DNA of 64,000 bases from Phycisphaerales bacterium (GTDB taxonomy: Bacteria > Planctomycetota > Phycisphaerae > UBA1845 > Fen-1342): NCBI GenBank assembly GCA_022839625.1, contig JALHJL010000016.1, positions 1 through 64,000 on the forward strand. The letters are read 5' to 3'. Positions 42,619-51,820 of the stretch are shown here, piece after piece (the first letter of the stretch is position 1; each line of letters begins with the position of its first letter). The notes under the pieces were generated by a model that did no database searches, had not been told where the DNA came from, and worked only from the letters and a program-made list of their open reading frames with translations. The position numbers were made by a program, and so were the translations under genes.

Positions 42619-43965
42619 ATGCTAGTGTTGGCCTTCATCATCGCGGCGGTTTCGCCAGCGCCTGACGCCCAAGCTAGAGCGGATTCGCGTGCGCCGGATG
42701 CACTGGTGCGGTTCTACGAATCGCGCGCGAGGCTGGGCACTGCGGAAATCGACTGGTCGCGACGGCAATTCGAAGGTCCCACATTCCAGACCGAGCACAC
42801 CATGTTTTACACCACGCGCCTGAGCCCGAAGGAGCGTGCGCTCTACAGTCGCGGAGACGAAGAGGGTGTTATGACCCGGAATGACGCGGGTCTACCGGCC
42901 CAGGCTTTTCCGGGAGCCTACATGTCTTTCGAAGGGCCGGACGCCGTTTTCGACCGCTGGGACGGCCAGCATGAGGCCAGCTGGATGCCAAAGGGCTCAG
43001 TGCGCTGGACGGCCGACCTGCGCGCGCTCGGGGCGCTGCCCTGGTTCTGCTATGAGGACGTTCACGACGCAATGTGGAAGGACCCCGGGGAGTCCCCGCC
43101 GCCAAGGTCATACATGGAGTCTGTGGAAGGTGCGCTCCGGGTCGTCGCCGCCAGACGAGCAGATGGCACGCTCACTTGGTGGATTGACCCGGAGCGTGGG
43201 TGGCAAGCCACGCGCATCACGTTCACCCGGGATGGGGTGCTCGAGAGGGAGGCCCGCATCGCCTTGGCCAGGTTCGGCGACCATTGGTTTCCCCAGAGCG
43301 TTGTATACTTCAGCCGGGGCTACAAAAATGGGACCGAACCCTGCGACGTGGTGAGCGTCGACAAGGCCGTGTTCAACGACCCGCGGCAGCCTCCGGTGTT
43401 GACCCCGGCGGATATCGGCATCACGCCCCGCATGTTCATCTGGCTGAAGGACAACACCATGAAGAAAGTGGGCACCGGCATGTGGGACGGTACCAGGATC
43501 ACCAGCACCCGCTTCTTCCCCGGGATGGGCGCGGGCGTCCAACTTGTGCAGCACCTGCTCGAGAAGACGCGGCCGGTGGCCGCGACCTCCCAGCCGGCTC
43601 CGCCGGAGGCGCAGTGGGAGGCCTACACGCGCCGCTTCATCGAGCGCTACAAGCTGACCGACGATCAGACGCAATCAGCCTTGAAGACCCTCGCGGATTG
43701 CCAGGAACAGGCGCAGGGTTACCTCTCCCGGCACGCCGCCGAGTTTGAGAAGTTGGCAGCCGCCGAGGCTGCCCTGCGGGACGCGACCGAACCGGAGCGC
43801 GCCGCCCGGCTGGCAGCGCTGCGGGAGCAGCAGGCGAAGCTGCACGAGCCGATCGACGAAATCTTCGAGAAACAGCTCAAGCCGCGCCTGGAAAAACTCC
43901 CCACGCGCAAACAGCGCGCGGCGGCCGAGACTGCGCAACCGGCAACCCAGCGCTCGATGCGGTAG
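42619..43965 (+). CDS. Exported protein of unknown function with C-terminal coiled-coil
   Basis: A 448-residue protein with a short signal peptide (MLVLAFIIAAVSPAPDAQA). Residues 30-320 are mixed beta sequence with many aromatic residues (LTWWIDPERGWQATRITFTR), resembling an outer-membrane-lipoprotein-sorting (LolA-like) sheet only in general style. Residues about 335-430 form a charged helical segment (AEFEKLAAAEAALRDATE). I see no catalytic motif. It is the third gene of the cassette, 12 bases after the Cys-rich gene, and runs convergently into aat. Confidence 0.65.
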   Translation: MLVLAFIIAAVSPAPDAQARADSRAPDALVRFYESRARLGTAEIDWSRRQFEGPTFQTEHTMFYTTRLSPKERALYSRGDEEGVMTRNDAGLPAQAFPGAYMSFEGPDAVFDRWDGQHEASWMPKGSVRWTADLRALGALPWFCYEDVHDAMWKDPGESPPPRSYMESVEGALRVVAARRADGTLTWWIDPERGWQATRITFTRDGVLEREARIALARFGDHWFPQSVVYFSRGYKNGTEPCDVVSVDKAVFNDPRQPPVLTPADIGITPRMFIWLKDNTMKKVGTGMWDGTRITSTRFFPGMGAGVQLVQHLLEKTRPVAATSQPAPPEAQWEAYTRRFIERYKLTDDQTQSALKTLADCQEQAQGYLSRHAAEFEKLAAAEAALRDATEPERAARLAALREQQAKLHEPIDEIFEKQLKPRLEKLPTRKQRAAAETAQPATQRSMR

Positions 43966-43984
43966 CCGGCCAGCGCGCCGGGAT

Positions 43985-44593
43985 TCACTCGCCCGTAAAC
44001 CGGCGGGGCCGCGCCAGGGCTGCCCGCAGGCGTCGCAAATATTCTCGCCGCGGAATCTCGACTGCTCCGAAGCGCGCCAGGTGTGGCGTGCTCCATTGGG
44101 TATCGAGCAGCACAAAGGACCGCGCGCGGAGCCGTTCGACCAGGGCCGCCAGGGCGACCTTCGAGGCACCGGTGACACGCGTGAACATCGACTCCCCGAA
44201 GAAGGCCCCGCCGAGCGTCACGCCATAGAGGCCGCCGGCCAGCTTTCCCCCGTGCCAGCTCTCGACGCTGTGAGCGTACCCCCGGCGATGGAGCATCCGA
44301 TACACCGCGATGATCTCGTCCGATATCCACGTACCCTCCGGCCGGTCCGCGCACGCCGCGATCACCTCGCCGAAGGCCGTGTTTACGCGGACCTCGAAAC
44401 CTCCGCGGCGGATGAGCTGGCGCACCGTGCGCGGGACGTGAAACCGGTCGAGGGGGATGATGGCCCGTGGGTTGGGGCTGTACCAGCCGATCTCGCCGTC
44501 CGGGTCGGCCATCGGGAACGCACCAACGGAGTAAGCCTGGAGCACGAGCTCCGGGGTCAGGCGTTGCTCCGGCGGGCGTCGGGACGTGGCCAT
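43985..44593 (-). CDS. aat: Leucyl/phenylalanyl-tRNA-protein transferase
   Basis: A 202-residue enzyme. LVLQAYSVGAFPMAD and IGWYSPNPRAIIPLD near the start, then ESWHGGKLAGGLYGVTLGGA and FFGESMF, are the family signature. It adds Leu or Phe to proteins with N-terminal Lys or Arg, marking them for ClpS/ClpAP. ATG 44593 gives the usual length; the frame is open further upstream (to 44830) without homology, over the divergent ispA gene. Confidence 0.92.
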   Translation of the reverse strand: MATSRRPPEQRLTPELVLQAYSVGAFPMADPDGEIGWYSPNPRAIIPLDRFHVPRTVRQLIRRGGFEVRVNTAFGEVIAACADRPEGTWISDEIIAVYRMLHRRGYAHSVESWHGGKLAGGLYGVTLGGAFFGESMFTRVTGASKVALAALVERLRARSFVLLDTQWSTPHLARFGAVEIPRREYLRRLRAALARPRRFTGE

Positions 44594-44676
44594 AGCAGGG
44601 TGCCGGGGCGTCCGGGGGGCCGAAGAAAACAGTGCGGGCACTTCCAACCGGACGACCCAGAATCTATCCTGTCGGG

Positions 44677-45651
44677 ATGCAGGAAGTCCAGCCGTCGCAG
44701 TTGACCGGTGGCCCGGCCGGTCGAGGGACGAGTATGCCCGGCCCGGCATCCAGACCGGCGCGCGTGTCGGCGGACTTCGCGGCATGGCTGGAGCACAGCC
44801 GGGCGGCGGTGGACGAGATCCTTGCGGCACACCTCAGCGAGGTCGAAATCTCGTTGGGACCGCACAGCCGCCTGTCCGCCGCCGTACAGTATTCGGTGCG
44901 ACTGGGCGGCAAGCGGTTGCGCCCGATCCTGGTGTTGGAGACCTGTCGCGTGTGCGGCGGCCCGGCGGAGCGGGCCATCCCGGCCGCGGTGGCCGTGGAG
45001 TGCGTGCACACCTTCTCGCTGATCCATGATGACCTGCCCGCGATGGACAACGACGACCTGCGACGCGGTCAGCCGACCAACCACAAGGTGTTCGGCGACG
45101 CGCTGGCGATCCTGGCCGGGGACTGGCTGGCGGCGCACGCGTTCTCGCTGCTGGCGGGCGACGGCTGCGATCGGGCGCTGGTGCCCGCGCTGTTGCAGGC
45201 ACTGACCGACGGAACGAAGTGGATGATCGAAGGCCAGGCCGCCGACATCGAAGGAGAACGTCGCCCGGTCGATGGCGAGCTAGTTCATTACATCCACGAA
45301 CATAAGACAGCGGCCCTGCTGGAAGCGTGCTGCCGCGTGGGGGCCTTGTGCGCCGGGGCGCCGGGCGACACGGTAACTGCGCTGGCCCGTTATGGGCGGC
45401 ACCTGGGCCTCGCGTTCCAGATCATGGACGATCTGCTCGATGCGACCGGCTCACCCGAGAAGCTCGGCAAGGGCGTACGGAAAGACGCCGTTGCCACGAA
45501 ACAGACGTATCCCGCGGCGTTCGGCGTGGCGGAAAGCCGGGCGCACGCGTGGCGTGAGGTGGAAGCGGCCCTGCACGTGCTCGATCCTTTCGGCAGTCGG
45601 GCGGATCGGCTGCGCGACCTGGGACGATACGTGGTCAGCCGAGACCACTAG
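44677..45651 (+). CDS. ispA: Polyprenyl diphosphate synthase (IspA-like, farnesyl/geranylgeranyl)
   Basis: A 324-residue all-helical enzyme. LGGKRLRPIL binds the substrate, DDLPAMDNDD is the first Asp-rich motif (FARM) and FQIMDDLLD the second. LIHDDLPAMDND with the His-Asp-Asp spacing and two residues between the Asp groups fits short-chain (C15/C20) synthases. It joins DMAPP and IPP. ATG 44677 is 7 bases after a TATCCT box and may be leaderless; ATG 44734 is a possible alternative. First gene of an isoprenoid operon with dxs and a squalene-synthase-like gene. Confidence 0.88.
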   Translation: MQEVQPSQLTGGPAGRGTSMPGPASRPARVSADFAAWLEHSRAAVDEILAAHLSEVEISLGPHSRLSAAVQYSVRLGGKRLRPILVLETCRVCGGPAERAIPAAVAVECVHTFSLIHDDLPAMDNDDLRRGQPTNHKVFGDALAILAGDWLAAHAFSLLAGDGCDRALVPALLQALTDGTKWMIEGQAADIEGERRPVDGELVHYIHEHKTAALLEACCRVGALCAGAPGDTVTALARYGRHLGLAFQIMDDLLDATGSPEKLGKGVRKDAVATKQTYPAAFGVAESRAHAWREVEAALHVLDPFGSRADRLRDLGRYVVSRDH

Positions 45652-45703
45652 TGAGCACTGCTCAGGAGCAGTGGCACAAGATGGTGCGATACGTGGTCAG
45701 CCG
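45625..45703 (+). repeat. 17-bp direct repeat at the end of ispA
   Basis: CGATACGTGGTCAGCCG at 45625-45641 (in ispA) recurs at 45687-45703 in the gap before dxs. Between them lies CACTGC-TCAGGA-GCAGTG, a 6-bp hairpin. This looks like a small local duplication. Confidence 0.6.
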
Positions 45704-45746
45704 GGCTCGGTGGTCGGGCCTGCCTTTCCCGGCTTAGGACGTAACG

Positions 45747-47690
45747 ATGACGAACATCCTGAGTTCGATTGCGTCGCCGGCCGATGTGCAGAAGCTCTCG
45801 GTGGCGGAACTGGAGCAGCTTGCGGCGGAAATCCGGGAACGGATCATCGACGTCGTTTGCAGGAACGGCGGTCACCTGGCGAGCAACCTGGGCGTCGTCG
45901 AGCTGACCATCGCGCTGCACCGTGTGTTCGATCTGCGGCGCGACCGGCTGCTCTGGGACGTGGGCCACCAGTGCTACGTGCACAAGCTTCTCACCGGACG
46001 GAACTCCCGGTTCGATACGTTGCGCCAGGCCGGCGGACTCAGCGGATTCCCCAGCAAGAGCGAAAGCGAGTACGACCTGTTCAACGTCGGCCACGCGGGG
46101 ACGGCGATTGCGACGGCGGTCGGACTGGCCCGCGGCGATCAGGCCCTCGGTCGCGACCGCCGCGTGATCGCGTTGGTCGGCGATGCCAGCATCGTCAACG
46201 GCGTGGCGTTCGAGGGGCTGAACCAGGCGGGCATCCTGAAGCGGCAGTTCCTGGCGATCCTCAACGACAACTCGATGGGGATTGCCCGGACCCAGGGGGG
46301 GCTCGCCACCTACCTGGCCCGCTTCCGCGTCAGCAGCCTGTACGAGGAGGTCAAGCACAAGGTCGCCAACCTGCTCCCCAAGGTCCCCGTGGTCGGCAAG
46401 AGCATGCAGGATGCGCTCGAGCACCTCAAGCAAGGCATCAAGGCGACCGTCTCGCCGTACCAGATCTTCGAGCAGCTCGGCTTCCTGTACGTGGGCCCCG
46501 TAGACGGCCACGACCTACCGCACCTGATCGACCTGCTTCAATTGCTGAAGGACGTGGCCCAGCCCGTGTTGCTGCACGTGCACACCGAGAAGGGACGCGG
46601 TTGTGCCTGGGCCGCCGATGACCCCTGTGCCTACCACAGCCCGGGCCGGCTGAAAATCGAAGGCGACACGATCGTCGCGGTGAAGAGCGAGCGCAAGAGC
46701 TGGACCTCCGCTTTCGCAGACGCGGTCATTCGGCTCGCCCAGGAGGACGAGCGCCTCTACGCCCTCACCGCCGCCATGCCCGACGGGACCGGCCTGGCGA
46801 AAGTCCGCAGCGTGCTGCCCGACCGCGTGCTCGACTGCGGCATCGCGGAGAGCTGCACGGTGGACATTGCGGCGGGCATGGCCCGCGCCGGGCTGCGCCC
46901 GGTGGCCTGCATCTACTCGACCTTCTTGCAGCGTGCGTTCGACCAGGTGTTCCAGGAGGTCGTCTTGCAGGGCTTGCCGGTCGGGTTCTGCCTCGATCGC
47001 GCCGGGCTGGTCGGCGGCGACGGCGCCGTGCATCACGGCTACCTGGACATCGCGTACCTCCGCAGCTTCCAGGGTATGGTGCTGATGGCCCCGGCGGACG
47101 AGCCGGAGCTGGAGCAGGCCCTGCGGCTCGGTCTGAAGCTCGAGGGGCCGTGGGCGATGCGCTATCCGCGGGACGTCGTGCCCGACCCGTTCGGCGAAGC
47201 TCCTCCCTTCCTGCTCGGCAAGTGCCGTGTGATGTGCGACGGCCCGGATGCCACGATTCTCGCGTATGGCAGCGTGGTGGAGTACGCGCTGGACGCCGCC
47301 CGGCGGTTGGCCGCCGAGGATATCTTCGTCTCGGTCGTTAATGCGCGGTTCGTCAAGCCGCTGGATGAGGACATGGTGATGACCGCGATAACACGCGGCA
47401 CACCGGTGACTACGGTGGAGGAGCACTCCCTGGCCGGCGGTTTCGGGAGCGCCGTGCTGGATGCGGCCAACCGCTTGGGTTTGCCGACCGAGAACATCGT
47501 CCGTCTGGGACTGGCCCCGGAGCGGTTCTACGAACACGGCTCGCGCCCGGGACAGTTGGCCGAGGCGGGTATCGACGCGGCGGGGATCGTGGCGGCCGTG
47601 CGCCGCGCAGTGCAGGCGGCCCGCAGCGCCGGACACGACGTGCATCGTGCGCCGGTCGAGGCGCCGGCGCGCAAACAGGTAACGAAGTAG
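45747..47690 (+). CDS. dxs: 1-deoxy-D-xylulose-5-phosphate synthase
   Basis: A 647-residue thiamine-diphosphate enzyme. HLASNLGVVELTIALHRVFD and LWDVGHQCYVHKLLTGR are its start, GDASIVNGVAFEGLN the ThDP/Mg2+ region (GDG-type), and GPVDGHDLPHLIDLL and DRAGLVGGDGAVHHG the pyrimidine and substrate domains. A transketolase C-domain follows. It makes DXP from pyruvate and glyceraldehyde-3-phosphate, the first step of the MEP pathway. It is followed by the squalene-synthase-like gene after 17 bases. Confidence 0.95.
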   Translation: MTNILSSIASPADVQKLSVAELEQLAAEIRERIIDVVCRNGGHLASNLGVVELTIALHRVFDLRRDRLLWDVGHQCYVHKLLTGRNSRFDTLRQAGGLSGFPSKSESEYDLFNVGHAGTAIATAVGLARGDQALGRDRRVIALVGDASIVNGVAFEGLNQAGILKRQFLAILNDNSMGIARTQGGLATYLARFRVSSLYEEVKHKVANLLPKVPVVGKSMQDALEHLKQGIKATVSPYQIFEQLGFLYVGPVDGHDLPHLIDLLQLLKDVAQPVLLHVHTEKGRGCAWAADDPCAYHSPGRLKIEGDTIVAVKSERKSWTSAFADAVIRLAQEDERLYALTAAMPDGTGLAKVRSVLPDRVLDCGIAESCTVDIAAGMARAGLRPVACIYSTFLQRAFDQVFQEVVLQGLPVGFCLDRAGLVGGDGAVHHGYLDIAYLRSFQGMVLMAPADEPELEQALRLGLKLEGPWAMRYPRDVVPDPFGEAPPFLLGKCRVMCDGPDATILAYGSVVEYALDAARRLAAEDIFVSVVNARFVKPLDEDMVMTAITRGTPVTTVEEHSLAGGFGSAVLDAANRLGLPTENIVRLGLAPERFYEHGSRPGQLAEAGIDAAGIVAAVRRAVQAARSAGHDVHRAPVEAPARKQVTK

Positions 47691-47707
47691 CGGGGTAGCG
47701 AGCAGCC

Positions 47708-48673
47708 GTGAACGCTTTTGTTGCCCAGCACCTGCAAGGCGTTTCGCGCACCTACGCGATTCTGATCCCTATGTTGCCCGCGTCATTGGCCGACGCGGTC
47801 GGCCTCGCGTACCTGCTCATGCGAATCGTGGACACCCTGGAGGACGCCCCGGAGTTGCCGCCGGAAGACCGCCTGGACCGCCTGAGCCTGCTGGAGGCGG
47901 CCCTGGACGGCGACGCGGCGGCGGCGGCCGAACTCGCGCAGCCCCTGGGAGAGTCCACCTTGGAACGCGCGCTCATGAGCGACGCCCCCCAGGTGTTGCG
48001 GCACATCCACGACCTGGACGCCGAATACCGAGAGCCGATCTGCGACTGCGCCCGCGCCATGTGTGCCGGCGTGCGGCGCCTCATCGCCCGCAGCGCGGAA
48101 CGCCGGATGGACTACCCCGCGGTGCGCGACGCGGCCGAGCTGCGCGAGTATTGCCATTACGTCGCCGGTGTCGTCGGCGAAATGCTCTGCGCGGTGATGG
48201 CGCACTTCCTCCGCCGGCCGGCCTTGTTGCGGCTCCAGGACGTCGCCGCCGAGCTCGGCATCGGGCTCCAACTCGTGAACATCCTGAAGGACGCCCTCAA
48301 GGACGCGCAGCAGGGCCGCCGCTATCTGCCGCTGGTGGCCGACGGCGAGGTTGCGTATGCCGAAATCTACAAGGCGGTCGTCAGCGAAGCCCGGCGGAGC
48401 CTGGGCCGGGGCATCGAGTTCGTCCTGGCGCTGCCCGACGGGGCCCGCGAGCTGCGGTCCTTCTGCGGGTTGCCCATCGCGTGGGGTGCGATGACGCTGG
48501 CGCGGGCGGAGCGGAACGCCGGGGCGGCGAAGATCGGGCGCGACGCGGTGAAGTCGTCGATCGCCCGGTTTCGTGATATCGCCGGAAACAACCAGGCGCT
48601 GCGCGACTGGTTTGGCTCGATGTTGGGATCGGCCGGCGAGACGGGGGGCCTCGGGGAGGCGCGGTTGGCGTAA
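47708..48673 (+). CDS. Squalene/phytoene synthase family protein
   Basis: A 321-residue helical enzyme. LMRIVDTLEDAP is the first Asp-rich motif, YCHYVAGVVGEMLC is typical of squalene synthases, and LQLVNILKDALKDAQQGRRY is the second, with Lys in place of the usual Glu. It condenses two farnesyl (or geranylgeranyl) diphosphates head to head, for hopanoids, sterols or carotenoids. The product is not fixed by sequence, and no cyclase or desaturase is in the window. GTG 47708 is used as start. It shares the ispA-dxs transcript. Confidence 0.8.
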   Translation: MNAFVAQHLQGVSRTYAILIPMLPASLADAVGLAYLLMRIVDTLEDAPELPPEDRLDRLSLLEAALDGDAAAAAELAQPLGESTLERALMSDAPQVLRHIHDLDAEYREPICDCARAMCAGVRRLIARSAERRMDYPAVRDAAELREYCHYVAGVVGEMLCAVMAHFLRRPALLRLQDVAAELGIGLQLVNILKDALKDAQQGRRYLPLVADGEVAYAEIYKAVVSEARRSLGRGIEFVLALPDGARELRSFCGLPIAWGAMTLARAERNAGAAKIGRDAVKSSIARFRDIAGNNQALRDWFGSMLGSAGETGGLGEARLA

Positions 48674-48764
48674 CAGACGCGGACCGGTCTTGACTGCCGG
48701 GGGTAGGGGGGCGGCACATGGGATATCTCGGAGCTGACCCTTACCGCCGCAGGTTTTCTCTGTT

Positions 48765-48785
48765 ATACTATGTTATGCATAGTAT
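48765..48785. promoter_or_regulatory. Palindromic operator over the padR promoter
   Basis: ATACTATG (48765-48772), TTATG, CATAGTAT (48778-48785): perfect 8-bp arms. The left arm overlaps a -10 box TATACT (48764-48769). It sits 27 bases before the padR start and is a natural site for autoregulation. Confidence 0.6.
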
Positions 48786-48811
48786 GCGCGAAGTCACAAG
48801 GGAGCCGCCCG

Positions 48812-49171
48812 ATGCGAGTTGAACGTGAGTTGATGCGGGGAGCCGGGCCGGTGGCCGTCCTCAAACTGCTCGAACGGCGGGAGATGTACGGCTACGAGCT
48901 GGTCGAGGCGCTGGCGCGGCGTACGGACGGCGTGCTGGCGATGGGCCAGTCCACGCTTTACCCCATGCTGTACAACCTCGAAGCCAAGGGCTGGATCGAG
49001 AGCTCCGAGCGCACGGCACCTTCGGGGCGCGAGCGCCGGTATTACCGCCTGACGAGGCAGGGGCGCACGCAGCTTGCCGACCAGACCAGGCGCTGGCAGG
49101 CGCTGGTGCATGCCATGCGAACGTTGGGCGTCGTGCCTGACCTGCCTGCCGAGTCGGAGGCCGGGTCATGA
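48812..49171 (+). CDS. PadR-family transcriptional regulator
   Basis: A 119-residue winged-helix protein: RREMYGYELVEALARRTDGV, MGQSTLYPMLYNLEAKGWIES and GRERRYYRLTRQG are the standard PadR segments. It probably represses its own operon through the palindrome at 48765-48785. AAGGGAG precedes ATG 48812. It overlaps the next gene by 4 bases, the usual pairing with a membrane protein carrying a HAAS-like domain. Confidence 0.9.
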   Translation: MRVERELMRGAGPVAVLKLLERREMYGYELVEALARRTDGVLAMGQSTLYPMLYNLEAKGWIESSERTAPSGRERRYYRLTRQGRTQLADQTRRWQALVHAMRTLGVVPDLPAESEAGS

Positions 49172-51057
49172 GCGTTGTGACTCCCAACAGCGAACGTGCA
49201 GCGCTCTCGAACTTCCACCGCGTTCTGTGTACGCCCGTCAGCGACCTGCTGCGCGGCCGGATCGGGCCGTGCCCGCCCGCTGTCCGGGTGGGCTGGCGAG
49301 AGATCGTCGAGGCGGCGGGCCTGCCGGCGGTCCTGGCCGGCCGCGTGTCCCGCGTGGTGCATGCGACGCGCCTCTGGTCCCGGGAGAAGGTCCAGGTGGC
49401 CCGCGAACTGGTCGCCCACTTCCAGGACGGGCTCGAGGCCGGCCGGGGCCAGAGCGAGCTACTGGACTCATTCGGCGACGAGCGACAGGTGGCCTCCCTG
49501 ATACGCCGCGCCAAGTTACGTGACCGTCCGGCGATCTGGAAGCTGACGCACGCGTCGGCGTGTGCGCTTCAGATCGTGTTTGCGCTGGTGGTGCTCGTGT
49601 ACGCGGTCCAGGCGCTGCGCGTGTATGGGCGCTCGCCGAACGTCGTGCGCAACTTCCTGGCGGAGTGGAACGCGGCTCCCCTGCTGGTGCCCGAGGCAGA
49701 GCGTGCCTGGCCCGTTTACCAGGCCGCGGCGCTACAGCGTCATGCAGACGTCCCGTTGTACGAAACCTCGGACTTGAATCCGACGAGTCCCCGGTGGGGC
49801 GAGTTGGCGGCTTACGTTGCGGAGAACGCCGCGGCGCTGGAACTCTACCGGCGGGCGGCTTCCATGCCGAAGCTGGGTGCGGTTCTGGAAGCCAAACCGG
49901 ACGACGAGTGCATCCGGCGGCTCTATTTCATTGACCCGACCAGCTTCAGCAGCACGCCCGAAAATCCTATCTTCGTGTCGGTGTGGTCTCCGCAGTGCGT
50001 ACCCCTGCGCCAAGCGGCGCGTCTTCTGATGCTCGACGCCCGGGTGGCGGCGATCGACGGCGACCCCGAGCGGTGCGCGGCGGACATCGAGGCCATGATC
50101 GGGGCGGCGGGACACACTCTTCAGTTGCGACTGCTGCTCAGTGACTTGGTCGGGTTGACGATCGGCTACCAGGCCTGCCGCGCTACCAAGAGCGTTCTGC
50201 ACAAACATCCCGACGTTCTTTCGGACACGCAACTCGCCCGGCTCTCACACCGGCTGGCGGTACTTGGCGGGGGGGCCGAGGTGCGCCTGAATCTGGCGTC
50301 TGAGTATGCGATGTTCGAGGACATCTTGCAGCGCCTCTACACGGATGATGGCCGCGGTGATGGGCAGCCGACGCCGGAAATGCTGTCGGTTGCCCTGTCC
50401 GCGACCAGGATTCAGCAGCGCCTGCCCCGCGTGCCGTCTTGGGCAGTTGCTCCCGCGGCCAGCACGATCCTGTCCGGGCGACGCGAAACGCAAGCGCGGT
50501 TCCGCGTGCTTCTGGCGCGCGCCGAAACCGAAGCGCGCACGCCGCTGTGGGCGCGCGACCGCTCCGAAGTGGATCGCGAACTCCAGGAGCTGCACTCTTC
50601 CCCGTTCCGCAGACTGAGGAGCTTCCCCGTCTCCGCATGCCTCCCATCGTGTTCCGACGCCTCCCTGACCTGCGAGTACTTCATGCAGGCGCGTGACGCC
50701 ACGCTCGTCGCCATCGCCCTGGAACTCTACCGCCGCCGGACCGCCGCCTGGCCGGCCGCCCTTGAGGAACTGACGCCGCGGTTCCTGCCGCAGGTGCCGC
50801 TGGACCGCTACGACGGCAAGCCGATCAAGTATCGGCTGGTGGACGGACAGCCCTTAGTGTACTCGGTCGGCGTGAACCGCATCGACGACGGCGGGCGTCT
50901 GCCGGAGGCACGCGGGCCCGACGACGCGTGGGCCGGGCGAAACGCTCGCGCCCGCAGATGGCAGCCGCCAGTTGGCGGGTACCCATCGCCGGGCGGGGTG
51001 CCGGTCGAGTCGCTCCTGGACGGCGACTGGATTCTCTGGCCGCCGGTCGAGGAGTAG
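49168..51057 (+). CDS. Membrane protein with N-terminal HAAS-like domain, PadR partner
   Basis: A 629-residue protein. Residues about 40-120 look like the helical HAAS domain found with PadR regulators (ELVAHFQDGLEAG, SFGDERQVASLIRRAKL). A single membrane helix follows at about 132-150 (LQIVFALVVLVYAVQAL). Residues about 165-629 are an uncharacterised, probably extracytoplasmic region with Asp/Arg-rich helices and a final part like pseudopilin-type chaperone sequences (LEELTPRFLPQVPLDRYDGK, PIKYR), which recurs in planctomycete secreted proteins. Translationally coupled to padR. Confidence 0.6.
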   Translation: MSVVTPNSERAALSNFHRVLCTPVSDLLRGRIGPCPPAVRVGWREIVEAAGLPAVLAGRVSRVVHATRLWSREKVQVARELVAHFQDGLEAGRGQSELLDSFGDERQVASLIRRAKLRDRPAIWKLTHASACALQIVFALVVLVYAVQALRVYGRSPNVVRNFLAEWNAAPLLVPEAERAWPVYQAAALQRHADVPLYETSDLNPTSPRWGELAAYVAENAAALELYRRAASMPKLGAVLEAKPDDECIRRLYFIDPTSFSSTPENPIFVSVWSPQCVPLRQAARLLMLDARVAAIDGDPERCAADIEAMIGAAGHTLQLRLLLSDLVGLTIGYQACRATKSVLHKHPDVLSDTQLARLSHRLAVLGGGAEVRLNLASEYAMFEDILQRLYTDDGRGDGQPTPEMLSVALSATRIQQRLPRVPSWAVAPAASTILSGRRETQARFRVLLARAETEARTPLWARDRSEVDRELQELHSSPFRRLRSFPVSACLPSCSDASLTCEYFMQARDATLVAIALELYRRRTAAWPAALEELTPRFLPQVPLDRYDGKPIKYRLVDGQPLVYSVGVNRIDDGGRLPEARGPDDAWAGRNARARRWQPPVGGYPSPGGVPVESLLDGDWILWPPVEE

Positions 51058-51230
51058 GGCGCCGAGCGTAAGCTGGCCGGCCGGCTGCTGGCGATCCGGG
51101 CTCGGGTTCCGCCGGCCCGGTCCCTGGCGCTTCAGGCTCGGATCGGGGGATCAAGTCCGCGCGTAGCCACGGCGCGTCGTCCGCAGTAGGATTCCTCGCC
51201 ACAGAGGTCGCTTTTTTGAGGAGGAGCGCC

Positions 51231-51452
51231 ATGCCGCAGAAAGAGAGTGTCTACAAGGTCATCGAACTCGTTGGGACGAGCACAAAGTCGTGGGAGGAGG
51301 CCGCGAAGAACGCGGTCGAGACGGCGGCCAAGTCGCTGCGTGACCTGCGGGTCGCCGAGATCACCAAGCTTGACCTGCGCGTCGAGAAGGGCAAAGTGAT
51401 CGCCTATCGGGCCCGTGTGAGTCTCTCTTTCAAGTACCAGGCTGGCAAGTAG
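51231..51452 (+). CDS. Dodecin (flavin-binding small protein)
   Basis: A 73-residue dodecin: VYKVIELVGTSTKSWEEAAK with the flavin-stacking Trp, AVETAAKSLRDLRVAEI and the final strand RVSLSFKYQAG. Twelve copies form a hollow sphere storing riboflavin or FMN. GAGGAG precedes ATG 51231. Confidence 0.93.
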   Translation: MPQKESVYKVIELVGTSTKSWEEAAKNAVETAAKSLRDLRVAEITKLDLRVEKGKVIAYRARVSLSFKYQAGK

Positions 51453-51820
51453 CCGCGGCCGCACCCGCCGCAGTCCGGTGACGCCATCGAGAGGCCTTGC
51501 GCAGGCCCGCGCGTTGCCGCACCATTCCGCGCGGCCCCGGACAGAGGCGCTGTCGCAGACGGGAGTCGGAGATCTGCGGGGCGCGGGTCCGTGCGCGGCA
51601 ACGCGCGCTCCGCGTACGCGGCGTCATTGGTGCCGTGCAACAGGATGACTGCGAACTCAGCCGCTGGTCTGTCGTCCCCTCAGAGTCCTGGGCCTGAGGC
51701 CGCTCACAGAAGTCGGGGAGTGCAGAGTTCCACTTCGCGCGTCCGCGCTCGGGGTTCGTACGCCGCGCGACTTCGGCAGCTTCGACGTGACCCCGCCCAA
51801 GTCCCGCCGTATGCCCCGGC
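51453..51820. other. Intergenic region between dodecin and MEMO genes
   Basis: About 370 bases between convergent genes, with no supported ORF. The only feature seen is the decayed palindrome copy at 51717-51740. Confidence 0.5.
51717..51740. repeat. Dispersed palindrome, decayed copy 3
   Basis: GGAGTGCAGAGTTCCACTTC here matches the reverse complement of the 33086 copy at most positions, but the arms no longer pair well. Confidence 0.35.
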
